Shown: positions 8,066-16,825 of the stretch, piece by piece
Numbering within the stretch: position 1 is the stretch's first letter
Layout of the letters: each line of letters begins with the position of its first letter
Assembly: GCA_014240065.1 (NCBI GenBank)
Contig: JAAZXR010000005.1
Location: 1-64,000 of the forward strand
Origin: Myxococcales bacterium
GTDB lineage: Bacteria > Myxococcota_A > Polyangia > Nannocystales > Nannocystaceae
Length of the DNA: 64,000 nt
Reading direction: 5' to 3'
The notes under the pieces: generated by a model
Database searches by the model: none
Told to the model about the DNA's origin: nothing
The model's input: only the letters and a program-made list of their open reading frames with translations
Program-made: the position numbers and the translations under genes

Positions 8066-10375
8066 ATGATGCAGCCTTCGTTTCTAGATCAGCGACCAAG
8101 TCAAATGAACCACACGAAACCGCGCCCATTTGCCGCCGTCGCGGGGGGCGTTACGACGCTCGCGATTGTGTGGCTCGCGGCGTTCCGTGGGGGAGGCATC
8201 GACGGGTCGTCGGTCGAACAGCTCACGTCGTCGGCGGGGGGAATGGTCGCGCTCGTCGCATCGGTTGTGATCGTGGTGCTCATCGCGGGGTCGTACGCTC
8301 GGATACGTACCCTGACGCGGAGGTTCGAGCGGATCGTGGGCGAGCGAGACTTGCTCTCGCAGATCGTGCAGAGCGAACCCGCGTGCGTCAAGGTCGTGTC
8401 ACGAGATCTGAAATTGTTGGAGATGAATGCCGCGGGACTCCGCATGATCGGCGCGCCCGACATGGAGTCAGTTCGCAACGCGGATTTACGAGCGGTCATC
8501 CACCCGGAGCACGTCGCGCAGTTCGATGGGCTCAACGACCGGGTCTTCGAGGGTTCCTCGCTCACCGATCAGTTTCGGATCATCAGCCTCGACGGCACCT
8601 TGCGGTGGATGGAGACTCACGCTGCGCCCCTGTACGGCGTCGACGGACGTGTGGAGGCGCATGTGGCGGTTACCTACGACATCTCTGAGAGGGTTCGGAT
8701 AGAGAAGAAACTGGAGGCGTCCACCTCGCGACTGAGCGCGCTCATCGATACGGCGGTGGATGGGGTGCTCGTGCTGAGCGGTGACGGGGTCATTGAGCGG
8801 CTCAACCCTGCCGCGACGACGCTGTTTGAGGCACGACCAGGAGATAACTTCGCGGACTTGGTCGGGGATCACAAGGATCGACAAGGTGGCAGCGAGAATT
8901 TCTCAGACCTTGTCGCCCGATATCGGAGAGGCTCGTCCTCGGAGCTGCTGCGCCTGAGCTTCGAGGAAACCGGGAGGAAGTCCTCCGGAGACATGTTTCC
9001 GATGCTCGCTTCGTTCGGTGAGGTCGCGCAAGGGGCAGGAGGAGGCTTTGTGGTCACCGTTCATGACCTCACGAGTCGTCTTCGCACCCAAGCTCAGCTT
9101 GCGCACGCCCAAAAGATGGAGGCGGTTGGACAACTCTCGGGTGGGATCGCCCATGACTTCAACAACTTGCTCACTGTGATCATGGGCAACGCGCAGCTGC
9201 TTGAGGAGGAGCTTGGCGAGCAGGAATCGGCGGGTGTGCAGATGCAGACGGCCGCCATGATCTCCGAGGCGGGAGAGCGGGGGGTGGCGCTGACGCAGCG
9301 GCTCCTCGCCTTCGGGCGACGGCAGGTGTTGCAACCGGTGTCGACACGATGCGATGTGCTCGTGCGTGACATGCAGGGGTGGTTGAGTCGCACGCTCCGC
9401 GACGATATCGCCGTCGAGACTCGCCTTGAAGAGAACCTGTTCCCGATCTATGCGGACCGGAGTCAACTCGATACGGCGCTGTTGAACCTCGCGATCAACG
9501 CTCAAGACGCGCTCTCCGACGGCGGTGTGCTGGTGTTCTCGGCCCACAACTTGAACGTTCGTGAGCAGGAGGACGCGCGGCTGTTGAACCTCAGTTGCGG
9601 CGCCTATGTGGTGCTGTCCGTGACTGACAACGGGTCAGGGATGAGCCCTGAGGTGCGAGCGCGCGCGCTCGATCCGTTCTTCACGACCAAGGAAGTGGGG
9701 AAGGGGACTGGGCTCGGGCTCTCCATGGTCTACGGCTTCGCCAAGCAGTCGGGGGGGCACCTCACCATCACCAGTGATGTGGGCCTCGGGACTACGATTC
9801 GCATCTACCTGCCCGCGGATGTCGCGATGGCGGAGACGCAAAAGGCGCCAACAGTCGTCGCGGTCGAGCGAGATGGTGAGCCCCATCATCACCACGCCGG
9901 CGCGAAGATCTTGGTGGTCGAGGATGACTCCCTCGTGCGTGCATATGTGACGCACAGCCTCCGAAGCATGGGGTACCAATCGCTCGCCGCCACCGATGGG
10001 ACGGAGGCGCTCGCCAAGCTTAGTTCGGTCCCGGACATCGACATGGTCATCACGGACGCCGTCATGCCCGGCGGGGTGAGCGGCATCGAGCTTTCGGACC
10101 GCGCCGCGCGACTGCATCCGGGGGTGCCTGTGGTGCTGATGTCGGGCTACGCGACAGAGAGCCTCCGAAAGAAGGGTCGGTTGCGCCCCAACACGCCTTT
10201 CTTGAGCAAGCCGTTTCGACGCGAGGCGTTGGCTGAGCTCGTCGCGAAGAGTCTCTCGCAGCAGGTCGTCGTTGAGCGGGGTGAGCGGGGAAGCCTGACA
10301 GCGGGAGAGGCGGGGGGCCTTCCTTCCAGCTCGTCCTCGTCTTCGTCTTCGGCCTTGATTCGCATGTCGGTCTAG
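8066..10375 (+). CDS. Hybrid sensor histidine kinase (PAS-PAS-HisKA-HATPase-REC)
   Basis: 769 residues. The ATG at 8066 is chosen because GGAG at 8055-8058 sits 7 nt upstream. Two hydrophobic segments (about residues 25-45 and 60-80) anchor it in the membrane. Two PAS domains follow (about 95-210, with DGTLRWMETHAAPLYG; and about 215-335). The dimerisation domain has GGIAHDFNNLLTV with phospho-accepting His363. The ATPase domain shows LLNLAINAQDAL (N box), VTDNGSGMS (G1) and GTGLGLSMVYGF (G2). A receiver domain at the C-terminus has Asp620/Asp621, phospho-acceptor Asp664 (ITDAVMPGG) and a conserved Lys in LSKPF, so phosphate probably passes internally from His to Asp. No separate response regulator is adjacent. 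The last residues are a Ser tract. Confidence 0.93.
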   Translation: MMQPSFLDQRPSQMNHTKPRPFAAVAGGVTTLAIVWLAAFRGGGIDGSSVEQLTSSAGGMVALVASVVIVVLIAGSYARIRTLTRRFERIVGERDLLSQIVQSEPACVKVVSRDLKLLEMNAAGLRMIGAPDMESVRNADLRAVIHPEHVAQFDGLNDRVFEGSSLTDQFRIISLDGTLRWMETHAAPLYGVDGRVEAHVAVTYDISERVRIEKKLEASTSRLSALIDTAVDGVLVLSGDGVIERLNPAATTLFEARPGDNFADLVGDHKDRQGGSENFSDLVARYRRGSSSELLRLSFEETGRKSSGDMFPMLASFGEVAQGAGGGFVVTVHDLTSRLRTQAQLAHAQKMEAVGQLSGGIAHDFNNLLTVIMGNAQLLEEELGEQESAGVQMQTAAMISEAGERGVALTQRLLAFGRRQVLQPVSTRCDVLVRDMQGWLSRTLRDDIAVETRLEENLFPIYADRSQLDTALLNLAINAQDALSDGGVLVFSAHNLNVREQEDARLLNLSCGAYVVLSVTDNGSGMSPEVRARALDPFFTTKEVGKGTGLGLSMVYGFAKQSGGHLTITSDVGLGTTIRIYLPADVAMAETQKAPTVVAVERDGEPHHHHAGAKILVVEDDSLVRAYVTHSLRSMGYQSLAATDGTEALAKLSSVPDIDMVITDAVMPGGVSGIELSDRAARLHPGVPVVLMSGYATESLRKKGRLRPNTPFLSKPFRREALAELVAKSLSQQVVVERGERGSLTAGEAGGLPSSSSSSSSSALIRMSV

Positions 10376-10452
10376 GCTGCGAAGGCCAGACTCCGGGGTG
10401 CCCAGACCGACGGCGCATGACATCGCCCGTCCACGACGCGGTGTTGGCCCGT

Positions 10453-10464
10453 CACAATATTGTG
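10453..10464. promoter_or_regulatory. Perfect 12-bp AT-rich palindrome, candidate operator
   Basis: CACAATATTGTG is a perfect palindrome in an otherwise GC-rich region, 57 nt upstream of the DUF3556 start. Its size and AT-rich centre suit a homodimeric helix-turn-helix regulator. The regulator is not identifiable here. Confidence 0.4.
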
Positions 10465-10520
10465 CGAACGTGGCACCAGTGTGCACACGCGCGCGGCGAC
10501 GTCGTATCCTCTCCCTGCGT

Positions 10521-12248
10521 ATGCGTTTGTTGACCCCCAGGCTCCCGGACTACGACCCGCTCGAGTGGGCGCGCATGCCATTCGGACGCCGCGCCAAGCT
10601 GGTGTGTGCAGCGTGGGCAGAGCAGGGCTACGGGACCCCGCTGGCAATTTTTGGGGTGTACGTGTTGAAGATCGCGGCTTTTGTGGCCGGGTGGATCGGC
10701 TGGTGCAGCCTGAGCCCCTCGCTCGGTGGCGTGGAAGACCTCTCCCGCTGGTGGCTCGAACCCCTCGCGTTCCAAAAGGCCATCGTGTGGAGCATGCTGT
10801 TCGAGGTGCTCGGGCTCGGGTGTGGGAGCGGACCGCTGGGGGGCCGGTACCTCCCGCCGATCAGCGCGCCCCTGTATTTTTTGCGGCCGCGAACGATGAA
10901 GCTGTCCTTATTTCCTGGCGCCCCGCTGGTGGGGGGCGACCGCCGCGGGTGGTGGGAGGTGGGGTTGTACGCCGGTTTGCTCGCGGCCCTGGGGTACGCC
11001 CTGGTCGCGCCCACCCTGGGCGCGCGGGAGCTGCTGCCGGCGCTCGCGCTCCTCGGCGCGCTCACTGTTTCGGACAAGAGCGTGTTCTTGGCGGCGCGGG
11101 GGGAGCACTACGCGGTGACCATGCTGGTGTTCGCGTTGGCGAGCGGGGCGCGCGAGTGGATCGCGGGGGCCATGGTGGTGCAGGCGGCGCTGTGGTTTTT
11201 CGCCGGCTTCTCCAAGCTGAACCGCCACTTCCCCGCGGTGGTGGGCGTGATGATGAGCAACAGCCCCGTGTGGTTCCCCAAGCGCCTGCGTCGCCGCATG
11301 TATCGCAGCTTCCCCGACGACCTGCGACCGTCTCGGTTGGCGCGGTGGTTGGGGCACGGGGGGACCGCGCTGGAGCTCGCGGTGCCGCTGGTCTTGCTGA
11401 GCGCCGGCGACGGTCCGCTGCTGCTGGTGGGCATGGGGCTGATGATCGCGCTGCACCTGTTCATCACCTCCAACGTCCCCATGGGGGTCCCCCTCGAGTG
11501 GAATGTGCTGGTGGTGTACGGCGCCTTCGCGCTGTTTTGGGCGCATCCGGACGTGGGCCTGCACGAGATGAGCGCGCCGGTGGCGGCGGTGGTGGTGGTG
11601 GCGTCGGTGCTGATTCCTCTCGCGGGGAACCTGTGGCCCTCCAAGTTCAGCTTTCTGCCCTCCATGCGCTACTACGCCGGCAACTGGGCCATGAGCGTGT
11701 GGCTGTTTCGCACGGAGAGCTACCGCAAGCTCGCCGCGCAGATCCCCATGAGCTCCCCGTGGGTGGAGGACCAGCTCGCGCGACTCTACGACGAGCCCAC
11801 GCGCGTCGGCCTGCTCGGGAAGGTGATGGCCTTTCGTTTGATGCACCTGCACGGACGGGTGATCGGCATGGTGCTCGACCGCATGCTCACGGTGCCAGAG
11901 GCGGGCGGCACCCGTCGCGCGGAGCTCGACGAATACACCTGGGTCGACGGAGAGCTCGTCGCCGGCTGGGTGCTCGGCTGGAATTTCGGCGACGGTCACC
12001 TGCACGACGAGCGGCTGCTCGCGGCCATCACCCGCGCCTGCGCCTTCGAGCCCGGCGAGCTTCGTTGCCTGTTTGTGGAGTCGCAGCCGCTCGGGGGTGC
12101 CTCGTTGCACGCGCGGGTCCACGACGCGCACGACGGCGCGCTGTTCGAGGCCCACGTCCCCGTCGGCGACCTGCTCGCGCGCCAACCGTGGGACCTCGAC
12201 GCGCCGCCGCGCGGGATCGGATCGTCCTCCCTCGCCCCCCGCGAGTGA
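10521..12248 (+). CDS. DUF3556-family transmembrane protein
   Basis: 575 residues starting MRLLTPRLPDYDPLEWAR. The opening pattern (P-x-L-P-x-x-D-x-x-EW, then EQGYGTP, then FQKAIVWSMLFEVLGLGCG and SGPLGGRYLPP) is what I recall of DUF3556 proteins, best known from mycobacteria. About nine or ten membrane helices occupy the first 400 residues, including WFFAGFSKLNRHFPAVV and LHLFITSNVPMGVPLEWN; the last ~170 residues are soluble. The helical part also recalls the HTTM/vitamin-K-carboxylase-like fold. The frame extends upstream, but the ATG used gives the family's usual N-terminus. No enzymatic activity is established for the family. Confidence 0.8.
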   Translation: MRLLTPRLPDYDPLEWARMPFGRRAKLVCAAWAEQGYGTPLAIFGVYVLKIAAFVAGWIGWCSLSPSLGGVEDLSRWWLEPLAFQKAIVWSMLFEVLGLGCGSGPLGGRYLPPISAPLYFLRPRTMKLSLFPGAPLVGGDRRGWWEVGLYAGLLAALGYALVAPTLGARELLPALALLGALTVSDKSVFLAARGEHYAVTMLVFALASGAREWIAGAMVVQAALWFFAGFSKLNRHFPAVVGVMMSNSPVWFPKRLRRRMYRSFPDDLRPSRLARWLGHGGTALELAVPLVLLSAGDGPLLLVGMGLMIALHLFITSNVPMGVPLEWNVLVVYGAFALFWAHPDVGLHEMSAPVAAVVVVASVLIPLAGNLWPSKFSFLPSMRYYAGNWAMSVWLFRTESYRKLAAQIPMSSPWVEDQLARLYDEPTRVGLLGKVMAFRLMHLHGRVIGMVLDRMLTVPEAGGTRRAELDEYTWVDGELVAGWVLGWNFGDGHLHDERLLAAITRACAFEPGELRCLFVESQPLGGASLHARVHDAHDGALFEAHVPVGDLLARQPWDLDAPPRGIGSSSLAPRE

Positions 12249-12250
12249 GA

Positions 12251-12853
12251 ATGGTTGCCTCGGGCGCGACGCGGCGCGTAGGATTGGGCGTGGGCTCGAA
12301 CGACCCAAACCACTGGGCGACGGCGTCGCGGACCTCGATAGACCCGGCGCGTCATCGATTGTTCCCCACGGCGATCAAATTTGTCTTCCTCGCGACCAAG
12401 GGGATCTTCGCGATGTTCGTGTACATCATGGGCACCCTCGAGGGCGCGTTCGCAGACAACCCTCCCGACGCCGTGGTTGTCTACGGGATCGCAGGGCTCG
12501 GTTTGATGGTGATGGCGTCGGGCTTCGTGATCCCTGGACTCATCGCCTCCGATTCGGCGCTCCTTGAGGCGATGAAGGCGGCGATCACCCGGGCCCGCGA
12601 GGAGGACGGCGTGACCTCAGAAGAGGAGCTCAACGTGGTCGCATGGAACGCCGGGTTCCAGCGCTTCTCGCTGCGCATCGTGGTGGGGTTCATGTTGATC
12701 GAGGCGTTGGGTATGGCGGGATTGGCCACCGCCCTCATCGGTGGTGACGTGATGGTGAGCTACGCCATGATCGGGCTCTCGGCGGTGGCGCACCTGGTCT
12801 TCCCCGCGGCCGGCTTCCCCGCCTTGGCCGCGCGGGCGCTCCGCGAGGCGTGA
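12251..12853 (+). CDS. Small polytopic membrane protein (paralogue of the gene at 13313)
   Basis: 200 residues with about four membrane helices. It starts only 2 nt after the DUF3556 stop, so it is probably in the same operon; a later GTG at 12290 is an alternative start. The ending GGDVMVSYAMIGLSAVAHL plus a Phe-Pro-Ala and RALREA tail closely matches the neighbouring gene GGDLSVSYAMVGAAALAIL with the same tail, showing a duplication. The loop between helices 2 and 3 is acidic (REEDGVTSEEELNVV). No family is recognised. Confidence 0.7.
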   Translation: MVASGATRRVGLGVGSNDPNHWATASRTSIDPARHRLFPTAIKFVFLATKGIFAMFVYIMGTLEGAFADNPPDAVVVYGIAGLGLMVMASGFVIPGLIASDSALLEAMKAAITRAREEDGVTSEEELNVVAWNAGFQRFSLRIVVGFMLIEALGMAGLATALIGGDVMVSYAMIGLSAVAHLVFPAAGFPALAARALREA

Positions 12854-12874
12854 CCACACGCGCGACGCCGTTCG

Positions 12875-13123
12875 CTACAACAGGTCTTCGAGGAGGTCGG
12901 TCAGCGGTCGCAAGAGGCGAGAGATGGGCGCCTGCGCAAAAGACCAAAACGCGGTCGTCACCGCAGCAGTGAGCGCGAGCACGGTCCGCGCGCGCCATCG
13001 CGACATGTGGTGGATGTCGGAGAGCCCCCGGACGATCCAACGCCAGCCGAGGACGAGGCTCACGCAGAAGATCGCGCAGTACACAATGAGCCCCGCGACG
13101 AGGCGAGGCGAGGCCACCCGCAT
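12875..13123 (-). CDS. Small two-helix membrane protein
   Basis: 82 residues starting MRVASPRLVAGLIVYCAI, with two hydrophobic helices separated by a basic loop (GLSDIHHMSRWRART) and an amphipathic C-terminus (LLRPLTDLLEDLL). It lies between the two paralogous plus-strand membrane genes. The frame stays open upstream, but that part is not protein-like. No ribosome-binding site is obvious, so the gene is only moderately supported. Confidence 0.45.
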   Translation of the reverse strand: MRVASPRLVAGLIVYCAIFCVSLVLGWRWIVRGLSDIHHMSRWRARTVLALTAAVTTAFWSFAQAPISRLLRPLTDLLEDLL

Positions 13124-13312
13124 GTCAGGGCGGTCCGGGGCGAGCGCTTGGATGCACGACGCGCGGTTGTCTCCAGTTACTTGCTCGCCCAGGGAGACCG
13201 CCTCCTCCGCGCGGCGCCGTTCAAAACAGCGCTCGCGCGAGGGTGCGAGGATTCGCGGAGGCTGGGTGGTGAGTGATTGGAATCCTGCGAGGGATGCTGT
13301 TATTCCCGGGTG

Positions 13313-13855
13313 ATGGTCGGCGATGACGATTTTAATTCCACGCATGCAACCCATGTGAACCCGGGCATTTTCAAGTTCGCGTTCCTCGCGAGTTGTGTGC
13401 TCAATGGCGTCGTGTGCTACGCCATCACGTTGGTGGAGCCCGCAGCGGCGGCGGACGAGGGCGGGGTGTCCGCGACGTTCGGGTACGTGATGGCTGTGAT
13501 CGGTCTAGGACTCATCGTCGCGGGCCATCTGGCCCGCGGTCGCCTGCTCAACGAGGTGGGCGTCGTCGCGTACATGAAGACGGCGTTGACCGAGGCGATC
13601 ACGGAGAGCGACGGTAGCGTAGACCTCGATCGGGAGGCGGTGGCCACGGAGGCTGCGACTCGCCGCTACTTCGTCGCTTATCTCATCCCGGTGGCGCTCA
13701 TGGCTCTCTGTGGGCTCCTGGGCCTCCGACTGGCCACTCTGGGAGGGGACCTGTCGGTGAGCTATGCGATGGTCGGAGCCGCCGCGCTGGCCATTTTGAT
13801 GACGCCGACGAATCCGTTTCCGGCCTGGGCCCAACGGGCCGTCCGCGAGCTTTGA
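13313..13855 (+). CDS. Small polytopic membrane protein (paralogue of the gene at 12251)
   Basis: 180 residues with four predicted helices. The N-terminus MVGDDDFNSTHATHVNPG leads into FKFAFLASCVL, which aligns with IKFVFLATKGIF of its paralogue. The two also share GLGL-x-V in helix 2 and the C-terminal block GGD-x-x-VSYAM-x-G. The acidic loop is conserved in character but not in sequence. The ATG at 13313 is chosen by this alignment. Its role is unknown. Confidence 0.7.
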   Translation: MVGDDDFNSTHATHVNPGIFKFAFLASCVLNGVVCYAITLVEPAAAADEGGVSATFGYVMAVIGLGLIVAGHLARGRLLNEVGVVAYMKTALTEAITESDGSVDLDREAVATEAATRRYFVAYLIPVALMALCGLLGLRLATLGGDLSVSYAMVGAAALAILMTPTNPFPAWAQRAVREL

Positions 13856-13889
13856 TCGTCGCCACGCCTGCCGGAGACGCGCAGCGGGT

Positions 13890-15452
13890 CTAGGGGCTCG
13901 GGGGGCGGAGCGGAGGGCGTGGCTGCGCCGGTGGCGTGACCGGTGGCGGCGCTGGTTCCCCTTGGGATTGAGAGGGCTCGACCGCCGCGAGGACGATGCG
14001 GAAGGTCGTGCCGTGTCCCTCTCGACTGTGCACCCGAAGCACACCTCCCGCGTCCGCCACGAGGGCGAAGGTGGTGGAGAGTCCGAGACCGGTGCCGCCG
14101 GCCTTCGGGCGCGTGGTGAAATAGGGCTCGAAGACTCGCTCGAGGGTCTCGGGGGACATCCCGGGTCCGTCATCGACGACGGTGAGGAGGACCGCGTTGG
14201 CAGGGTCGACCGTCGGCGGTAGTGGTCCGACGGCGGCGACCTCGTCCGCGGAGAGGGGCGCGACGGTGAGCGTCAAGCTGCCCGCGCCGTCCAAGGCGTG
14301 GAGCGCGTTCACGCCGAGGTTCATGAGCGCCCGGTGGAGGGCGTCGGAGTCGATGGGGATCTGGAGGCGGGTCCCCGAAGCGGTCGGGTCGAGCTCGGGC
14401 GAGATCTGGCAATTGACCGCCACCGCTGTGCCGTGGCTCCGCGACGACAACAACGAGGTCACTTCGCGGACGACCTCGTCGGGTGCACACTCTTTGATCG
14501 CTGGAGATGCGGTCGTGGAAGAACGCACGAGCTGTTGCACCAATTCAGCGGCGCGCCGGCTCGCCATGACGATGTCGTCGACGAGCTCCAATTCTTCCTG
14601 CTGGCCGCCGAGGTCTTCGCGCAGGAGTTCGCTCGAGACGGTGATCGGTTGGAGCAAGTTGCGGAGGTCGTGGCTCACCACCGCGGCCCGGCGGCCCAGA
14701 TTCTCCAGCCGTTGGCGGGACCGGAGGCGCTCGCGATACTCTCGCGTTTGCTCGTCGTCGAGCTCGTCCTTGAGCAATCCGAGAATCTCGTCGTCCGAAA
14801 TGTACGGGGTGGCGATGCTCTCAAGCAGGTGGTGGTGCAGCGCTTCGAGGCGGCGTTTCTTCTCCGAGAGTTCGATGCGCGCGCGGATGGAGGCGCGCAT
14901 CGAGGTGTGAATGAGATGGGTGACGAATAAGGTGTAGCCCACAAGATACGCCCCGAGGAGAAAGGCGGTCGTGCGGGAGAACTCCACGGTCTCCACGGCC
15001 CGCAGTCGCCCCTCCACCAACCACGCTGCACCACACGCGGCGATGAAGGTCGCGGCGCTGATCTTGATCCCGCGTACGGACCCCGCGTTGAACACGGCGA
15101 CCGTGAACGTCACGGTGACGAGGAGAGGATCGAGGCACGCGATCTCGTCGAGCACACCGAGGGCGGCGCCTTCGAAGACGAGGCTGAGACCCAGCAATCG
15201 GAGGGGATCCTTCGCCCGAAGGATCGCGACCGTCATGAGCGAGGGATACACGAGGCTCATGAGCGCCAACGCGGCGAAGGCTCCCGCCGACGCGCTCGCC
15301 AGTGTGAACAAGTAGGCGAAGAACGGGAAAAACAGCCCCCAGCCGAGCAGCCGGGCGCGGTGGGTGTCGCGCATGAACCGCAGCGAGCGAGCGCTGTGGT
15401 GCGCTCCAGAGATCCGGTGGAGCGCGTTGAAGAAGCCGGAGTTCACGTTCAC
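13890..15452 (-). CDS. Membrane sensor histidine kinase
   Basis: 520 residues. The first ~200 hold about six membrane helices and no periplasmic sensor domain, so it probably senses within or through the membrane. A coiled-coil-like linker (RIELSEKKRRLEALHHHLLES) leads to the H box VVSHDLRNLLQPI, with His261. The ATPase has ALMNLGVNALHAL (N box), VVDDGPGMSPETLERVFEPY (G1/F) and GGTGLGLSTTFAL (G2). The tail is a Pro-rich run. There is no receiver domain and no adjacent response regulator, so it is an orphan kinase. It is transcribed divergently from the next gene. Confidence 0.9.
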   Translation of the reverse strand: MNVNSGFFNALHRISGAHHSARSLRFMRDTHRARLLGWGLFFPFFAYLFTLASASAGAFAALALMSLVYPSLMTVAILRAKDPLRLLGLSLVFEGAALGVLDEIACLDPLLVTVTFTVAVFNAGSVRGIKISAATFIAACGAAWLVEGRLRAVETVEFSRTTAFLLGAYLVGYTLFVTHLIHTSMRASIRARIELSEKKRRLEALHHHLLESIATPYISDDEILGLLKDELDDEQTREYRERLRSRQRLENLGRRAAVVSHDLRNLLQPITVSSELLREDLGGQQEELELVDDIVMASRRAAELVQQLVRSSTTASPAIKECAPDEVVREVTSLLSSRSHGTAVAVNCQISPELDPTASGTRLQIPIDSDALHRALMNLGVNALHALDGAGSLTLTVAPLSADEVAAVGPLPPTVDPANAVLLTVVDDGPGMSPETLERVFEPYFTTRPKAGGTGLGLSTTFALVADAGGVLRVHSREGHGTTFRIVLAAVEPSQSQGEPAPPPVTPPAQPRPPLRPPSP

Positions 15453-15580
15453 GCTCCGTGGAGGATAGCAAACGATGCGGGGGCTGGTTCCGATGATACC
15501 GACCTGAACTGGGCGGACCGCGCAGTTTCACGGATCGAGAAATAAATTCGCAACGAATGGTGTGGGATGGCGACGGATAG

Positions 15581-16315
15581 ATGATGTCCCAGCTCAATCC
15601 CCATCATTCATCGATCCCAGCGGCCTCGGTTTATCTCTGTCAACCGGCGGTCGACCGCCCAGGATGGTTGGAGCGGGCGATCGGTCTGCAGCTGTGGTGG
15701 GCGGAATATTGGGGGAGGGGGGGCGTCTCCACGTGCTGTCAGCTGCTCGTTGGCCACGACGTGACCACCACCCGTCCGGTGCCTCTGTTTCGCTACAACG
15801 CGGCCCCACGAGGAGAGGAAACCGCGCGCGTGCAAAGGGAGCAGCCACGGGCAGGCTTGATGCTACAGACGCGGATCTGGTCGGCGTCGGCCTGCGGCGA
15901 CGAGCCATGGGGAGAGATTCGACTCTCCCGCTTGCGCCCGAGACCCGTGGAGATTTACCATCTCGTCGGCGGAGGGTCGCTCGCGAGGTGGCGGCGTTGG
16001 GCGTCGATGGTCGCTCGGGAGGTCGGGGTGATTCTCGGCGCGGAAGCCCACGAACACGAGGGGGGACCGGGGGAGGCCTCCGGGGCGGGGCTGGAGATGT
16101 CGGTGCCTCGACTATCTCGGGCCGGCCGCGCTGCGCTGCGCGCGTACGGACTCGCGGCAGATCCAGTGTGGGTGGGGCTGCTGGATGCGCCGAGGCCGGT
16201 GCCTCCCGACGGGAGCCGCCGGTGCGCTCCGCGCCTCGAGGCTGGCATCGAGACCCTCTACCGCGGGCCGTGTCATATGAACGCGGCCACGCTCCGATTG
16301 AGTCGCCATCTTTGA
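15581..16315 (+). CDS. Hypothetical protein
   Basis: 244 residues starting MMSQLNPHHSSIPAASVYLC. It has no signal peptide or membrane helix and is rich in Trp, Arg and Cys in its first half (LQLWWAEYWGRGG). Codon use fits the local pattern (G/C at third positions) better than overlapping frames, and it ends 42 nt before the SRPBCC gene on the same strand. I recognise no family. Confidence 0.5.
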   Translation: MMSQLNPHHSSIPAASVYLCQPAVDRPGWLERAIGLQLWWAEYWGRGGVSTCCQLLVGHDVTTTRPVPLFRYNAAPRGEETARVQREQPRAGLMLQTRIWSASACGDEPWGEIRLSRLRPRPVEIYHLVGGGSLARWRRWASMVAREVGVILGAEAHEHEGGPGEASGAGLEMSVPRLSRAGRAALRAYGLAADPVWVGLLDAPRPVPPDGSRRCAPRLEAGIETLYRGPCHMNAATLRLSRHL

Positions 16316-16357
16316 TCGGGTTGCGCGCGGGCGGTCGTCTGCCATGCTCGGGGGGAG

Positions 16358-16825
16358 ATGAGGTTTGTCTACGAGAGCGTGGTGCCGGCGTCGGTGGAGG
16401 AGGTCTTCGCCTTTCACGAGTCGGCGGAGGCGCTGGCGCGGCTGCAGCCCCCGTGGGAGCGCACGCGGGTCGTGCAGCCGCCGACGAGCCTCGCCGTTGG
16501 GACCGTGGTGGTGGTGGAGACCTTCGTGGGTCCGTTTCGGCAGACCATCGTGGCCGAGCACACCGCCTACGAGCGCGACGTTCGCTTTGTCGACGAGATG
16601 CGGGAGGGTCCATTTACGCGCTGGCGACATCAACACTTGTTCTTCGCGCATGAGCGCGGGTGCCGATTGCGCGATGAGATCGACTACACGCCGCCGCTCG
16701 GGTGGCTCGGGCGACTCGCGGCGCCCCTGGTGATCGAGCGCCGATTGGTGCGCATGTTCGCGTTTCGGCACCAGGTGACGCGCGACGCTGTGGCCGCCCA
16801 CACCGCGCCCGCCCGGGGCGCCTAG
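16358..16825 (+). CDS. SRPBCC-family lipid/ligand-binding protein
   Basis: 155 residues. The N-terminus FVYESVVPASVEEVFAFHES and the block LARLQPPWE match SRPBCC/START-like proteins, specifically the type annotated as cell division inhibitor (the N-terminal part of TIGR01777-like proteins). DEIDYTPPLGWLGRLAAPL near the C-terminus is the usual last strand and helix. It probably binds a hydrophobic ligand; the true ligand is unknown. GGGGGAG directly abuts the ATG, unusually close for a ribosome-binding site, but the family N-terminus supports this start. The last 4 bases overlap the end of the convergent hydrolase gene. Confidence 0.8.
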   Translation: MRFVYESVVPASVEEVFAFHESAEALARLQPPWERTRVVQPPTSLAVGTVVVVETFVGPFRQTIVAEHTAYERDVRFVDEMREGPFTRWRHQHLFFAHERGCRLRDEIDYTPPLGWLGRLAAPLVIERRLVRMFAFRHQVTRDAVAAHTAPARGA

